This document shows, piece after piece, positions 1 through 12,700 of a stretch of 64,000 nucleotides of DNA. Both the position numbers and the translations under genes were made by a program. Location: the NCBI GenBank assembly GCA_030068145.1, contig JAPJBO010000367.1, forward strand, positions 124,001 to 188,000, in the 5' to 3' direction. Source of the DNA: Diplonema papillatum. Its lineage: Eukaryota > Euglenozoa > Diplonemea > Diplonemida > Diplonemidae. Below the pieces are notes generated by a model. That model was given only the letters and a program-made list of their open reading frames with translations, ran no database searches and had not been told where the DNA came from. The stretch's first letter is position 1. Each line of letters begins with the position of its first letter.

Positions 1-718
1 CCGATCGCGGTGTGCACAGAGCACAGCACGACGAAGTGCGGCGAGTGCAAGACGGCGGCGGCGTGTTGCCGCAGCGGGCGTCATGCCTGCCGCACGCATG
101 GCAGAGCCACCTGCCAAGAGTGCAGAAGGCTCCCTACGCTGACGCAGAGGCGACCGGCGGCATGTTGCCCGCGGCCACCACCAGTCCAACAAGACGAACG
201 TCCAGTCAACCCCCGGACGCAGCAAGAAGAAGAGGCCCTCCTCACCCACCCAGGTGAGTGTACAGCGGGAAACGCCAGTAGGAAAGCGAGCGGCGCGAGC
301 GCCGCTCGCGGCAACGAAAAAGGAAACAGCGTCGACCGGACGGGCAACCAAGAGGCCGCCACCAACGCCAGGAACCAGCGAACGACCAGCGCGGAAGAAG
401 AGGGTGCTCGGCACCCCGAAGGAAGGCCCGATCGCCGGCCGCAAGCGGAAGAAGACGAAGGCGACCACACCCGACTCAGCGGTGCATCGAAGGAAGAAGA
501 AGGTACCGAGGGCAAGCAGCTCTCAGAAACGACCGGGGACCACGGGCACACCAATGCCCTCGAAAGTGGAAAACGGGCACTCCTGCCCGCCATCGTACTC
601 GCCGACTCAGTCTTTGGAATCGCAAGAAAGCCAAACCCCGCTAGCTCCACAAATGCTCGACCTTGACGACGCAATGGCAGGTGACGACGTCATCCGATAA
701 CCTGACTTTCAAGGCAGT
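1..718 (+). mobile_element. 3' part of a LINE-2 retrotransposon copy (runs off the window start)
   Basis: This stretch is nearly identical to 19,844-20,540. It carries a Cys/His-rich segment (C-x2-C, CC, H-x-C-x2-H, C-x2-C spacing, about positions 10-170) followed by a long Lys/Arg/Pro/Thr-rich tail. The tail frame ends at a TAA at 698-700 and is followed by a short 3' UTR. The Cys-rich frame and the basic-tail frame are out of register in this copy, so a small indel near 170-220 has broken the ORF. I call it part of a LINE because the related copy at 19.1-20.5 kb has upstream protein sequence sharing the motif ELAIDFELFSGL with ORF2 of the intact LINE at 6.3-13.9 kb, and because it sits between direct repeats there. 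The left end lies outside the window. Confidence 0.6.
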
Positions 719-850
719 GCATGCTAATCCATGTGGTTCATGTACTTAAAAGAACTCAATGCTTAACGGCTTATCACGTGGGCGGCCCTGAGATTACCCC
801 CTCAGGTGACACCACTTTATCTTTAGCCATACTTCAACTCTCTTCCCGAG
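719..850 (+). repeat. Target repeat of LINE-2, right flank
   Basis: The sequence right after the LINE-2 tail (from GTGCATGCTAATCC at about 719) matches the repeats flanking the other LINE-2 copy (19,124-19,176 and 20,541-20,593) and an unoccupied related copy at 15,030-15,080. Beyond about 785 it continues with the same sequence as 15,083-15,130 (CCCTGAGATTACCCCCTCAG, then TCACC-type palindrome and CATACTTCAAC), so it is host repeat and not part of the element. Confidence 0.55.
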
Positions 851-1057
851 AACACAGCCAAAGGATGTGGTAGTCACGCCGCAGCAGTTCCCATCGCGCT
901 GTCTACCTTTCCCGAGAGAGAGTGAAAAGGATTTACCAAAGAATCAGTGCTAATACTGCGGCTGCTCCTCCGAACAGCGATTTTGAACCGAACACACCGC
1001 CGTCAGGAAGATACACACCGACGGGCACAAAAATAATGTGAACACGCAGCGCAGTGA

Positions 1058-2356
1058 ATGGAGCTCGCCGTCGTGAAAGGCGAAGCGGCGCACGACGCCG
1101 CGTCCGGCTTCTTCTTGCTCCGCACGGCGGGCGCCGCCGGCGCCGGGTCCGGGGAGAAGAAGACGATCGTCTGCAGCAGCTGCAACCCGCTGCTCCACGC
1201 CGTGTGCCGGCAGCAGCACCGCCCCCCACCCCTGCTTCCGTCTCCGCCCGCTCGCCGGTGCTCCCTTGACCAGGCCCCCGGCCCTCCAGCAAAAGGGAAG
1301 AGCGCGTTGGAACCAAAACCGGGCGAGACCCAGACTTTGCTCCGCTCCCCCTTACACTCTCGGATCCATGGGTCGGCGGTGGAGTGTGTGTACGTGCCGC
1401 CCGCCGTCAGGCTGCGGAAAGCGGGGGCATCGGAAGACAAAAGCACAAACAGCGGCCGCCGGGAAACACACACAACCGGGCATCTACCCACCGTCGCCGT
1501 GCAGGCGGCGGAGGACGACCGGATGCTGGACGGGGAAGTAGCAGCAGCCAAGGGAGAGGGCCCCGGCGCGACCGCGAATGAGACCGCGCCGGAGCCGAGC
1601 GGCGGCAGCGCGCCGCCGGCCGGGAAAGGGGGGAAGAAGCGGGGGCAGAAGAAGCAGGCGGCGCCGTGCGCCGAGGCCGCGGGCGGCGCACCGGCACCCG
1701 GTTACGCCCTGCGCTGGGCGCCGTCGCACACCGCGCTGGTCACGATCACGGAGCAGAACCGCCCCGGGCTGGTCCGCGACGTGACGGCCTGCACCGAGAA
1801 GCAGGGCGACGGTTTGACCGAGCACGGGTTCACCAGCTACCTCCGCCGGTTCGCCTATTCAACCGCACCCGCCGCAAAAGAGCTCTGGCTGGGGGCGAAA
1901 GCGCGCCAAGCCGCGTGGAACGCTGGGCAAGCCGTGCTGTTGACTGAACGGTACTGCGACGACCCGGAGAAGCTGGAGGAAGCGTTGGCGAAGATGCAGT
2001 CGGAGGAAGAGGGAGGGGTGTCCCCTGACGCCATCGTCGACGAGCTCGCGGCTTTGCTCGCCCTGCCGTCGACCCGCGCCACCTTCGCGGCGCAAGCTTT
2101 CTCGGCGTTCGACCCGCACGAGACCGGTTTCATCCAGCGCGCGGACGTCTCGGTCCCTTCCGACACCCGCGGGTGCTTCGCCCTCCGCGCTTCGACGCTG
2201 AAGCGCGTTTTCGCGGACCACGCGGGCGTCTACGAAGTGCCGTTCCCCGGGTTCTGCGTGTGGCTAGCCCAGGACCCGGACTTGCTCGCGGCGTTCGTCG
2301 GCGTCCTCGTCGACTTGCCCCGCGCCGCCAAGAAGAAGGGCAAGAAACGGCGGTGA
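1058..2356 (+). CDS. Unrecognised protein with low-complexity N-terminus, weak EF-hand-like segment and basic C-terminus
   Basis: An open frame of 432 codons starts at ATG 1058 and ends in a TGA after a KKKGKKRR tail. The first half is Pro/Ala/Gly-rich with one CxxC (CSSC, about residue 39) and Lys-rich patches near residue 195. From about residue 215 to the end it looks globular, with balanced charged and hydrophobic residues and GC-rich third positions. Around residue 350 (FSAFDPHETGFI) the spacing resembles a degenerate EF-hand loop but lacks several ligands. I do not recognise the family. The true start may be an internal ATG or an upstream exon, because the N-terminal third is poorly protein-like. 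It is the only gene seen between the LINE-2 fragment and MCCC2. Confidence 0.5.
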   Translation: MELAVVKGEAAHDAASGFFLLRTAGAAGAGSGEKKTIVCSSCNPLLHAVCRQQHRPPPLLPSPPARRCSLDQAPGPPAKGKSALEPKPGETQTLLRSPLHSRIHGSAVECVYVPPAVRLRKAGASEDKSTNSGRRETHTTGHLPTVAVQAAEDDRMLDGEVAAAKGEGPGATANETAPEPSGGSAPPAGKGGKKRGQKKQAAPCAEAAGGAPAPGYALRWAPSHTALVTITEQNRPGLVRDVTACTEKQGDGLTEHGFTSYLRRFAYSTAPAAKELWLGAKARQAAWNAGQAVLLTERYCDDPEKLEEALAKMQSEEEGGVSPDAIVDELAALLALPSTRATFAAQAFSAFDPHETGFIQRADVSVPSDTRGCFALRASTLKRVFADHAGVYEVPFPGFCVWLAQDPDLLAAFVGVLVDLPRAAKKKGKKRR

Positions 2357-2454
2357 GCAGTGTAAAAAGAGACGGCGTGCGCCACGGCGTCGGACCCTCA
2401 TTCACAGGAGTGGTTGTTGCTGCACGGAGAGGATTGGGGTGTGGGGCACCTCGC

Positions 2455-2817
2455 TGCGTCTGAGAGGCCAGCTGTCCCAAGGGTGCTTGGGGGCCCTCCG
2501 AGCCCCCAATTTACATTTGCGCCGGTAAAGACCGGCGCCCAGCGAGACTAGAGGCAGCAGTTAAAGTTTGGGAAACAGCAACGTTCGGACGAAGCTAAGT
2601 TCGGGAGAAGCAAAGCAGAGTTCGGGCGAAAGCAAAATTCGGGCGATGCTAAGTTCTGGTGAAGCAAAGTTCGGGCAAAGCTAAGTTCTGGTGAGGCTAA
2701 CTTCTGGTGAAGCAAAGTTCGGGCGTGGTAGACCGGGGTGACCAAAAACCGCGAGACATTGAGAAATCACTGCGTCTGAGAGGCCAGCTGTCCCAAGGGT
2801 GCTTGGGCGCCCTCCGA
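2455..2817. repeat. Direct repeat pair around a short-period minisatellite
   Basis: A 45-bp sequence (CTGCGTCTGAGAGGCCAGCT...) occurs at about 2,455-2,500 and again at 2,773-2,817. Between them, 2,560-2,735 is an irregular array of roughly 12-15-bp units of the type GCAAAGTTCGGGCGA / GCTAAGTTCTGGTGA. No coding potential. Confidence 0.7.
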
Positions 2818-3220
2818 ATACTTCCTTCCCAAAGAACCTTTACCCTGAAGGATCATCCCCCGGAGACACCGTCGTTCTCTTCTTTAGTTTGCTCAGTTTA
2901 TATTCCCGTTGCCCCCTGATGGACGCTTTTGCGTACTAGCATGCCGGCAAATTCGAGAACACTTCCGTGTTGTCGATGCGTCGCTTATGAACCGAGTGCT
3001 CCTGATCGGCGCTTCTCATCCATTTCAGCGTTTGTGCGTTAACAGTTGCGAGAGCGAGTCGCACGTGGCAGCAAGCGAAGAGCCGCCGACACACAAGCCT
3101 ACCGGGTGAGGAATCTAAACCCTCCGTAGCAATCCCCGTGTCTCAACCCCTCCGCATCAGTTCATCCAACTGCATCATCTCCTGCCTCCGGCCTAATATA
3201 AAACCAAGTTTTTTAACAAC

Positions 3221-3345
3221 ATGCAATGTGTGAGGAAACTGAACCGCCCAAGTAGGACCTTCTGACCATGATCATTTGCCAATTTGCCACCTGAAACCAC
3301 GTCCAGGATTTGGGCTCAGGGCAGTGCGGTCAACGAAACCCCTTC
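3221..3345 (+). repeat. Interspersed repeat family B, partial copy
   Basis: Starts ATGCAATGTGTGAGGAAACT and runs through CCAGGATTTGGGCTCAGGG. Related copies, all in the same orientation, are at 25,144-25,330, 34,676-34,850, 45,411-45,490 (partial) and 46,210-46,385. Fuller copies end with a pyrimidine-rich block and CTCTCGCGGTGTACGG. Confidence 0.75.
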
Positions 3346-3716
3346 ACTCGTTCGAATTAAGAACATCCTTTCCACATCAACCCCTATCAGCTATCGACTG
3401 AGCGACGATCGCCGAAAAGAATTAGCCCGGAGGTACGATGAACAACAGCAAACAGGGTTTGCGCTGTCACAGGTAGGTAGGACGCGGTGTTGAGCACGCA
3501 ACACGTGCTTGCATTGTACCCAAACCCCGTCAGCACTCAACAGGTGGTGCGCTTACCATGGTGCCAGAATTAGAGCGTTCCAAAGTTGTCCTAACTGAAC
3601 CCGAGACAGGAAACGAAAGGAAGTCGAAGACAACAGACAGCACGTCAACCCCCGGTTGACCGTCGGTAAGAGAGAAGGGCGCGGGGCAAGAAAGGCGCAA
3701 AAGGGATCCGCTTACG

Positions 3717-6700
3717 ATGTCGAGTATTGCATCCGTTTTCCGCTCCCAGCTCGACCCGGAGGGCGAGGCCTACAAAGAGAACCACGCAAAAATGATGGTC
3801 CTGGTATGCGACTTTCGTTTATTTGGCGTGTGCCTAGGCCGTCTTACAATCCAGCCACGCGTCTTTGTATCTTTTTGGTGCTAACAATCTTGCGGGTTGC
3901 CCTTCAATGTATTGTGCAGGCTAAAAAGACGTAGAGCGTGTTGTGGCGGTTGATCAGAATTCCTTACCTGAATATACACAGGGTGAATACAAGCGGGAAA
4001 AACGATCAATCGGCACGCACAAACAAAAGTTCCCGTAACGACGAAAAGGTCACCCGGAGACTTTACAATCCCGGAGTTTCAAGCGAACTTTTACTCTAAA
4101 AGAATCTTAAAAATGGCTGAGCTGCTCAAGTCGAAAGACGACTGCGTCCCGGATGCCGTTGACTGGGAGGAGGTCAGGTTGAAAGCCTTCCCGGAGAACG
4201 TGGCTACAGCGGCGAGGGATGGAGACTGCGTGTTCGCGGACTGCTCCACGGGCCGGATAGCCCGGCTTGTGCTGGGCTGCACGGCAGCCCCGGAGACTAT
4301 GCAACTGCTGGTAGTCGTTTGAACCACCTTCTTGTCGGCGCAGTCTTCGCCGGAGCAGAGCAGCCCGGCAATGGGTGCGTTGTTGTTCGGCGAAGCACCC
4401 TCGTCGCCGTCGACGTCCTCTTCTGAGGGCGAAGCATCGCCGTCGACGTCCTCTTCTGAGAACGAAGGGCTCCACTTACCGGGGTCGTACTCAAAAGCTG
4501 ACGGAAGCCGGTGCTCAAAGTGCCGCACCTGTCGTTCTTGCACTGGATACTCCACAGGACGTACCCCTGCTCCGAGCGCCACCAGCTGCTTGACGTGCCG
4601 GTCGGTTGCACTTCCGATGGTAACCCATGACGAACATGAAGAATTGTTGGAGAAAGGAGAAGCTCGTCGCCGCAATTTTCACTTGCGTCCTGAATCCAGC
4701 TTTACGTAAAAACGATCAGGCACTGCGCTCAACGAAAACAACTCTCTCTCTCTTCCCATCATCATCATCATTAGTTTTGTATCAGCCGCGGTTGTGCGAG
4801 TGACGAGCTCTTATTTTCCGATTTTGAAACCGGTGTCCAACACCTCCCTGGTTTGCGTTTCGTTGGCGCTTAGCATCCTTACGATGAATCGACATACAGG
4901 TGGATGATCTTCAGGCAAAGCTAGCTGCGCATACGACAGAAGGATCTGAAGCATCTCTGGCCAAGCATAGGTATGCTTGCGATTCGGACGTACCCAGTGC
5001 AATACACCCGCCGGACCTTCCTTACTGCAAGGTAGGATAGTTGTGAACCACCGATCCTCACCACGTCGCAAGTTTAAAAGCCCCCGGGACGACGAAGGAA
5101 GGGGGGAGCCGGGCAGTGAAGTACCGAAGCCCGCGAACAGTGGGTGGTGACCGCTTCGAACAGCCTCCCTCCCGGGCAACTCACTCACCCTCCGCCGTGT
5201 AGAAAAAACAAGTCCAGGGTGGGGGGTTTTGTGAGTCTACCTGGGCAATAGCAGCCACCCACTCAGCCTCCACTGTGTACCAAAACAAGTCCAGGGCGGG
5301 GGGTTTTGTGAGTCTACCTGGGCAATAGCAGCCAGCCACTCAGCCTCCACTGTGTACCAAAACAAGTCCAGGGCGGCCGAGTCAGCGAGCGACAACCTGG
5401 GCAACTCACTCAGTCTTCACTGCACACAGAAAGCGGGGCCAGCTCCCAGCTCGCGAGCGTTTGGATCTGCTTCTGGACGAGGACAGCCCATTTCTAGAGC
5501 TCCTGCCGCTCTGCGGCTACGGTCAGAAGGACTGCCCGCAAACGATGATTCTGGGAATAGGCCTCGTCGCCGGAGCCGAGGTGTTCGTTCGGGGAGACGT
5601 ATGTGAAAAACACACTTTTTTTTGTATGAGCACCTGGAAATACTTGAGACTGCCAGTTCATCGGCATGCCGGTGACTCCCCACTATATCGCAACAATATT
5701 CCAATCTCGAAGGAGGTAAATGTGCTGCAGCCCACGAAACACAGGTAAATCTGGGTTTAGTAGTGGCTGGCGTAAGCGTTCAACAAACCCGACTTGACGC
5801 TGCCAGTTGCAAAATCTCAAACATCACCCACTTACCAGCAACAGTTGCTACCGTCAGGAGACAAGCTCGGCGAACTCTGATGCTGTATCGTGGCTCTGAG
5901 CCCCACCGAGGGCAAAGCGCACAAACACACAACCGCTTTCCCAAACCAAATCATCAAGGCAGGATACGGCAAAGTATAGCACCGCCACCTCTTTCTATCT
6001 TTCTACAATGTAGTCTATTCATGAACACCAACTACATATGAGACGATGCCAAACCCCCCCCCCTTTGCACTAATAAAAATCTTTTTGACGTCACCCCATA
6101 CTGGCCCCGAACCCCCGTCTGCGTGGCCCAAAACGGGTCCCAAACGGTTTTTGACGGGCTGAGTCGAGGTAAAGGGGTCTCCGAAGGTCCACGAATGGGC
6201 CCAGGTGGGCCCCGGAGCGGGCACTCAGCGCGAGGGGGAGAGCCCCCCAAAATGGGGTCATTTTCGGGCCTCGCCACTATTCAAGCTAGTCAGGGACTGG
6301 GAAACAAGAAAATCACACAAACGATTATCAACATGTCTGCACCTCCGAGCGGTGGTCCTGGGCAACGCGTTGACTCTGATGAGACAATGCGGCCGACGCA
6401 GACAAAGGCGGAGGCCCCATGGCAGTGGGTGCCAGCGAAGAAGAGCAAGCAGCATGCCGAGCTGCGAAGTGAGGACTGGGACGTGCCGGTCGTCGACGTG
6501 CAGGCGCTGCAAGGTTGTATCGTAGGCGTTGCCATTGCGAGTCGTGCGGAGACGAAGAAAGCCTACGGTGGAGGCGTGCGAAAAGGAGCATGCGCGATGG
6601 TGGTGCTAGGCGCGGTGCCAGAGCTGGCAGGCCTGAAGGGGCACACAAGCCCGGTCGTAATCAGACGAGGAACCCGGGTTGAGACGACGACGGGGACCCT

Positions 6701-9700
6701 CTTCCAGCTGGGAGAAAAGCCAGTCAGTTCGAAATTGACGATGAGGGAAGCGCCAATGCCAGACGCGCGTGAGTGGGATGACACCCATCGACTGTCTGTG
6801 CATGTTCCCCGGCAGTACACAACGCCGGGAGAGTGGGAAGAGGCGACTAGCAACCTGCGAGCTTACCTTCAGCGATTCGCAGGGGAGGCGGGCGTTGACG
6901 GCCGAGCCATCGGGATCACCGGTGTTGAGACACGCGGTAGAGCCGAGGACCCGGCGCGATCTATCGGCGCACTTTTGCGTGTTACCGGCGAGCAGGCGAA
7001 GACGCTCGAGGCTGCATCGGGTCATCGCGGCGTTTTCGTGCGCGATAAGAAGGACGCAGGGCCGATCGTCTGGCTGGCTGCCAACACGACCCTCCCTGAG
7101 GCAAGGGAGTTAGCAAGGCGCCTGCAGGCACGGAGGCTGGCGGCCAACAGGCGCGGGCTCGGGCTTCGGGTGGCACCGGAGGCCGAAGAACGCGTCCGGA
7201 CCGCGGTGGGAGAGAAGGCCGTGCCAAAAAGGAACGGGATGCCGTGGGACGTCTACGGATTTGCAAAACGGACCACGGCAGCCCAGGCTGAAGCCTTTCT
7301 GAGAACGGCAGGGTGGGAGGGGGTGACTGCAATCAAAGTCATTCCGAAGAGAGGAAGGGTGCTCGCAGTGGTGAGGGGAACGGAACCGCCCTCATGGGTC
7401 TTCGGTGTTACCGGAGGGGGAACACGCATCGAGGTTTCCTCAGCCCGGCCGATCTCCGAGACCGAACAGAGGTGGGTGCAAGCAGCGGCACCGGAGAAGA
7501 GACGAGACCCTGCAGAGGTCGGCTCAGTACGGGAGCAGGAAAGATACACCTGGGCGGAGTTTTTGAGCTGCTACGGAAAGAGAAAGGGAATCGAACGATG
7601 GCGCGAGGCTGGGAAGCAACTGCCCGAGGGAGGGAGTGCAGCGAAGGGTTTGAGTGGCGGAAAGAAAGGCAGTCCTATGAAGGGCGGTAAAGGCGGGAAG
7701 GACTTCAACATTGAATCGGCCACTGGGCCAGCAGGCCCTAATCCAGCCGGCACACCAGAAGCAACAGAGATGGAGGAGCTGCGCGCACAGCTGAAAGAAG
7801 CTCTTCGCCAGATCGAGGACCTCACCAAGCGACTGGCGGAAGTGCAGACAAAGCAGGCCGGAGCACAGAAGTCGCCGTCACCGCGGCGACAGCCGAGTGC
7901 GGACCGCGAGGAAGGGAAGACCAAGAAGACGAAAGGCACCAAGCCGGGGGGCCAGAAGACGGGGGCGAAGAAAAGGGCGAGGTCCGGCACCGAATCGGCG
8001 TCTCAGGAACGAAACGAGGCAAAGCCACCTGCGAAGATGCAGAACTCCGCTGCATCCATGACAAAGAAATCGGACAGGCAAACCTGGTCGGAGGAGGGGA
8101 CGTAACAGGGACGGCAGATGACGACGACACCGACTATGAGTGGATGGAACGAACGGCGCGCGGTATGTGCGCAAGGTACATCCAAGTTCCGGGAGACGGG
8201 AATTGCCAATTCACGGCAATTGCGGACAGCTACGGCGGAATCGACGCAGGCGCATTGAGGGAGCGAGTGGTCCGAGACATCGAAGCGAATACCGCAAGGT
8301 ACTATGACTACTTGGGAGGAGAAGAGATGGGGCAGTACCTGCAGAGAATGGAAACTGACCGAACATACGGAGACGAGCTGACTTTGAATGCAGCAGCACA
8401 GGTGCTAAAGTGCAACATCTGGGTGGTGAATGCCGCCCATCGTGGAGTGATAAAGCGGTGGAGGTCAGATGGGGCGGACCGGACGCTAGTGATAACCTAC
8501 CAACCGTTACACTACGACCGACTCCAGCTCCCCTTACAAAGCCTGCAGTTGCTGGAACAAGCAGACACCAATACCGTGCCCCTCGCGAGGCTGTTAATCG
8601 CCCAGCGAAGAACACCGCCCCCAAACCGACAACCGCACCCGTGCCACGAGAAGTCGACCTCGCAGCCACGGCAGCCGCCGCAGACGCTGCCCTCACAAAG
8701 ATCGTCGACCTCGCAGCCACGGCAGCCGCCGCAGACGCTGCCCTCACAAAGATCAAGGCGAACGACGACCCGGCCGAGGGGGATATCAGTCGCGACGGTA
8801 AACGTGACTTCCTACCGGAAGCACTACCTCGACGTCGCCACGCTTGACGCGGACTTCATAGCGATGCAAGAACTTCGGCTGGATGCACCGTCGGCAAAAG
8901 TGTATGAGCAACTTGTCCGAAAGGAATTGGGGGGACGGCTGTGCACGGCGAAGCCACAACCGACGACCAAAGCGGCGAGAGGCGGGACGCAGACCGCACC
9001 TGGCGGGGTGGGGTTTTATATCCGAGCGGGGGAAGGAAAGGTTTGGATTCCTGGAAAAGACCATGAGCTGGAAAGGACGTTGTGGGATACAGGAAGATGG
9101 CACCACGTGGCCACACCAATTGGAGGAGGAAGGAACATGCTACACATGATGACAGTATACGGGCATGCCGGCAAACAGGAGTCGAGAGAGAGCTTGTTCG
9201 AGAGGGTGTTCGAAGCCGCTTCTGCTCTCGGCAGCGTCCCCACCCTTATCCTAGGCGACTTCAACACGACAGTGGAAACATCGCGGACCCTGCGAGCCGC
9301 GACTTCGATTGGGCAGTGGACCGACGTGGCTCACCATGTCGCCATGCGAAACGGGACGTCGCCAGCAAAAACATGCTGGCAGGCAGAGGGAGGAACGCGG
9401 ATAGACCTCGTTTTAGCCAACGAGGCTGCCATGCAAGCAGTCGAAAGCGTAGAGGTCGTGGAGGTCAAGCCGATACCAACGCACCACGCGATTGTCGTCC
9501 GAATGAATCTGGAAAGGTTCCAGGACCGGCAAAGAACAATGGTGGGGCCGGCGGCTTTTCCTAGAAGAATGCCAAACCTGAGCGAGGAAGATGAGAGATC
9601 GCTCGCCGAGGAGACGCTGGCAAAGACGAGAGATAAGCTTGCGCGGGCCTTGGCCAGGAAGGCGGTGGAGGAGACGTGGAGACTGGCGTCGGGACCTGCG

Positions 9701-12700
9701 GAGGAGTATCTGGCGAGAAGGTCCGAGAAGTTGGAGAAGAAGTTTACAGGCCGGACGAGAGAAACGAAGATCCAAAGTCGACCAACCGCAGCACCGCAGG
9801 GGAGACGAACCGGAGTGGCGGCCAGCGTAGAAGAACGCTCAACCTCACGTCTCCTGAGGCAACTGCAGGCCATTGCCGCCGACGGGGAGAACGGACCGGC
9901 CAGCATGCAAACCGATCGGATGAGAAAGCGACGATGGGAGAAAGCAAAAAGGATAGGAACACGCCTTATGGCTGAAGGGCCGTACAAGGAAGTATGGGGG
10001 AGACCAAGCCCACCTGTAGGGGCGGACCTCATGCACATGATGGAAGGCCTGATAGGATGTCAGGGTAAACTCGCCGAGAAGGTGAGAGACGCGCGCGTAC
10101 GAGAATGGCGAGACCGCATGCAGCTAGCGGTTAAGACGAGACCCGGGCGGATTTTCTCATGGCTGAAGCAGGAAGACAGGAAACAGGTGAATTTCATCAA
10201 AGACGAGGATGGGAATGTTACATGGAACCCGGAAGAGATGGACAGGATCCTACGTGGGCCAAACGCGTGGGGGGGAGTTTTTCAGAGACACTTCCGGAAC
10301 TCGGCGCCGCGATGGGATGACTTCAAGGAGCAGTTTGAGGCATCTATCAAACGGACAGAACCGGTTGCACTTGCGCCGATAACGAAGGGAGATCTCTTGA
10401 AAACTCTTACCAAGCTGGGCAAGGAAACGGCACCGGGGGCAGAAGGCTGGCGAGTCCACGAATTGGCGGCGCTGCCAGATGAAGCGATTGAGCGGTTCGC
10501 GCAATTGTTTAGGGTAGTCGAAGAGACTGGCCGTTGGCCTCGGACACTTCTGACGGCGTTGATAACTCTCATACCAAAGAATGAGGGAGAGACGGGACCG
10601 ATGAACTTGCGCCCAATCTCGGTGACAAGTGCTGTCTACCGACTCTGGGCGGCGACGCGGCTTCGGATGCTGGGCGAGTGGGTCTGCCAATGGATACCCG
10701 ATGGAGTACGCGGGGCGGTGCCTCTGAGAGGGGCGGACGACGTCATGTTCGAAGTAGCCTTGCGGATCGAGCATGCAATCGAGTGCGGACGGCCTTTGTA
10801 TGGGCTGTCCGTAGACTACGAGAAGTGCTTCGATCGCCTCCCTCACGACATAATGTTCAGACTGGTGGAGTACATGGGAATCGACAAAGGGGTCCTGAGA
10901 GCGCTAAGAGGAGTATACTCTGCCATCAGGAGACACTTTAAAACCGCGGGCGGAATAGGGGAAGCCTTCAACGCAGCAAACGGCATTTTGCAGGGGTGTC
11001 CCTTGAGTGTCTTGCTGCTGAATGCGCTTGTTGCAGTATGGATCCGAGCGGTAGAGGTACTCGGAAGCGAGGAAGAAGTTGTACGTGCATTGGCCTTCCT
11101 GGACGACACCCAGGCCATGACGAGCGACAAGAAACAGTTCAAAGCGGCCACACAGACAACAACACGATTCGCGAATGCGGCAGACTTGGGAGTCGGAGCC
11201 GCCAAGTCCTACTGGTACACAACGTGTGAAAGCCGTGAGAGGGCGGTGAAAGTGCAAGGGAAGACGATAGAGAGACAGCAGGCTTTCGACGTGTTGGGGA
11301 CGATGCTTTCGGTAAGTCAAGGATCGCCGAAGCCGAGCAAGCGCATAAAGGGGCGACACGAAAAGGCACAAGCCATCGCCCGCCGGGCTCGACACCTCCC
11401 CGTACCGATGGAAGAAAGGGAGCGATACGTGGCCGCTGCAGCAACGACCAAAGCGCTGTATGGAACCGCCGTGTGGCAGCCACCTAAGAAGTACGTTCAA
11501 GCTTTGATGAGAGCAACAATGGCGGGGATCTGGTCCGGAAGCCCACGCCGGAACGGCGCAATAGTGCTGAATGTGTTGTGCCGCGGACACCGGCTGGACC
11601 CGGCTTCTGTCGTTTTGCATCGGCGGCTGCTCACGCTCGGGCAGCAATTAGGCAGACGACCACGACTCAGGCGATTGGCAGAGGAGGTACGAGCAATAAG
11701 GCGCGAAAGAGAGGAGCGCGGAGAAATCAACGCGAAGAAGAAGGGGCCGGTAGCCCTGTTCCAGGAGGCTGTCGAAGAGGTAGGCTGGACGTGGACTGAG
11801 CTTGGACGTCTACGAGACCCGGCGCAACCGGAGGAATGGAACCTCTTCTGCGACACCGACGCAGAAGACAGGGGCGCAAAGAGGCGGGCGGCAGTTGCGA
11901 GAGACGAGTTTCAGCACGCGGTGAGGGAGGCCGTCCGCACCAGCAGATATGCGAAGATCGTGCGAGGACAATTCGAGGGGATTATCCACGGCATCGACGG
12001 TCCGGCGACACGACGATTGTTGACGGAAGGAGGGCTGACCGGATACCAGCAAGGGCTGGTGCGCGCAGTCATCACTAACGCTGTTTTGACGGGAAAGCGG
12101 CTTGGGCACGATGTCTGCAAGTACTGCGACGCGGGGGTACCGGAAGACGAGCACCACATGTGGTGGGACTGCACGAGGTGGACAGCAATCAGGAATGAGT
12201 ACCCGCACCTCGTCGCCAGTCTTCCGAACATGCCGAAATGTCTCGCTCTCTGTGGCGTCGTGCCGAAACAGGCGCAACACGACCAAGCGGCGGACATGGC
12301 AGGGTCGATTCAGCTAATGTGTGCGCGCATTCTGCTCGACCGACAGAAGGTGGAAGGATTAGTTGAGAAGGATTGTCGGAGAAAGGAGTTTTCTGTCGAC
12401 ACCTACCCGTGGGGATGGTGCCCGAAACCACCGACTGCTGTGTACCCCATCGATGTGCAGGGAGCCCGGCCAAGCACCACAGCGTGGCCCGACTCGCAAG
12501 AGATGCTCGTAGCGATGGCAAAATGGAGCTCCTCGAAGCGATGGGCGGAGCAAGGAGGCGACGCCTCTGCGACGTTCTTTGAACTCGCAATTGACTTCGA
12601 GCTTTTTAGCGGCCTGACGCTGACGCCGCTCAAAACTCGGCGTCGAGAGAAACGCAACACGGAAGAAAGAGAGAAACAGTGGCTGGCGAGGGACGAACTG

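Noticed and set aside
10-666. Host zinc-finger gene at the window start
   Set aside because: A near-identical copy between direct repeats at 19-20.5 kb and shared sequence with LINE ORF2 make a retrotransposon fragment more likely.
6123-6332. Extension of LINE ORF1 to an upstream ATG
   Set aside because: The added codons lie outside the target-site duplication, so they are host sequence.
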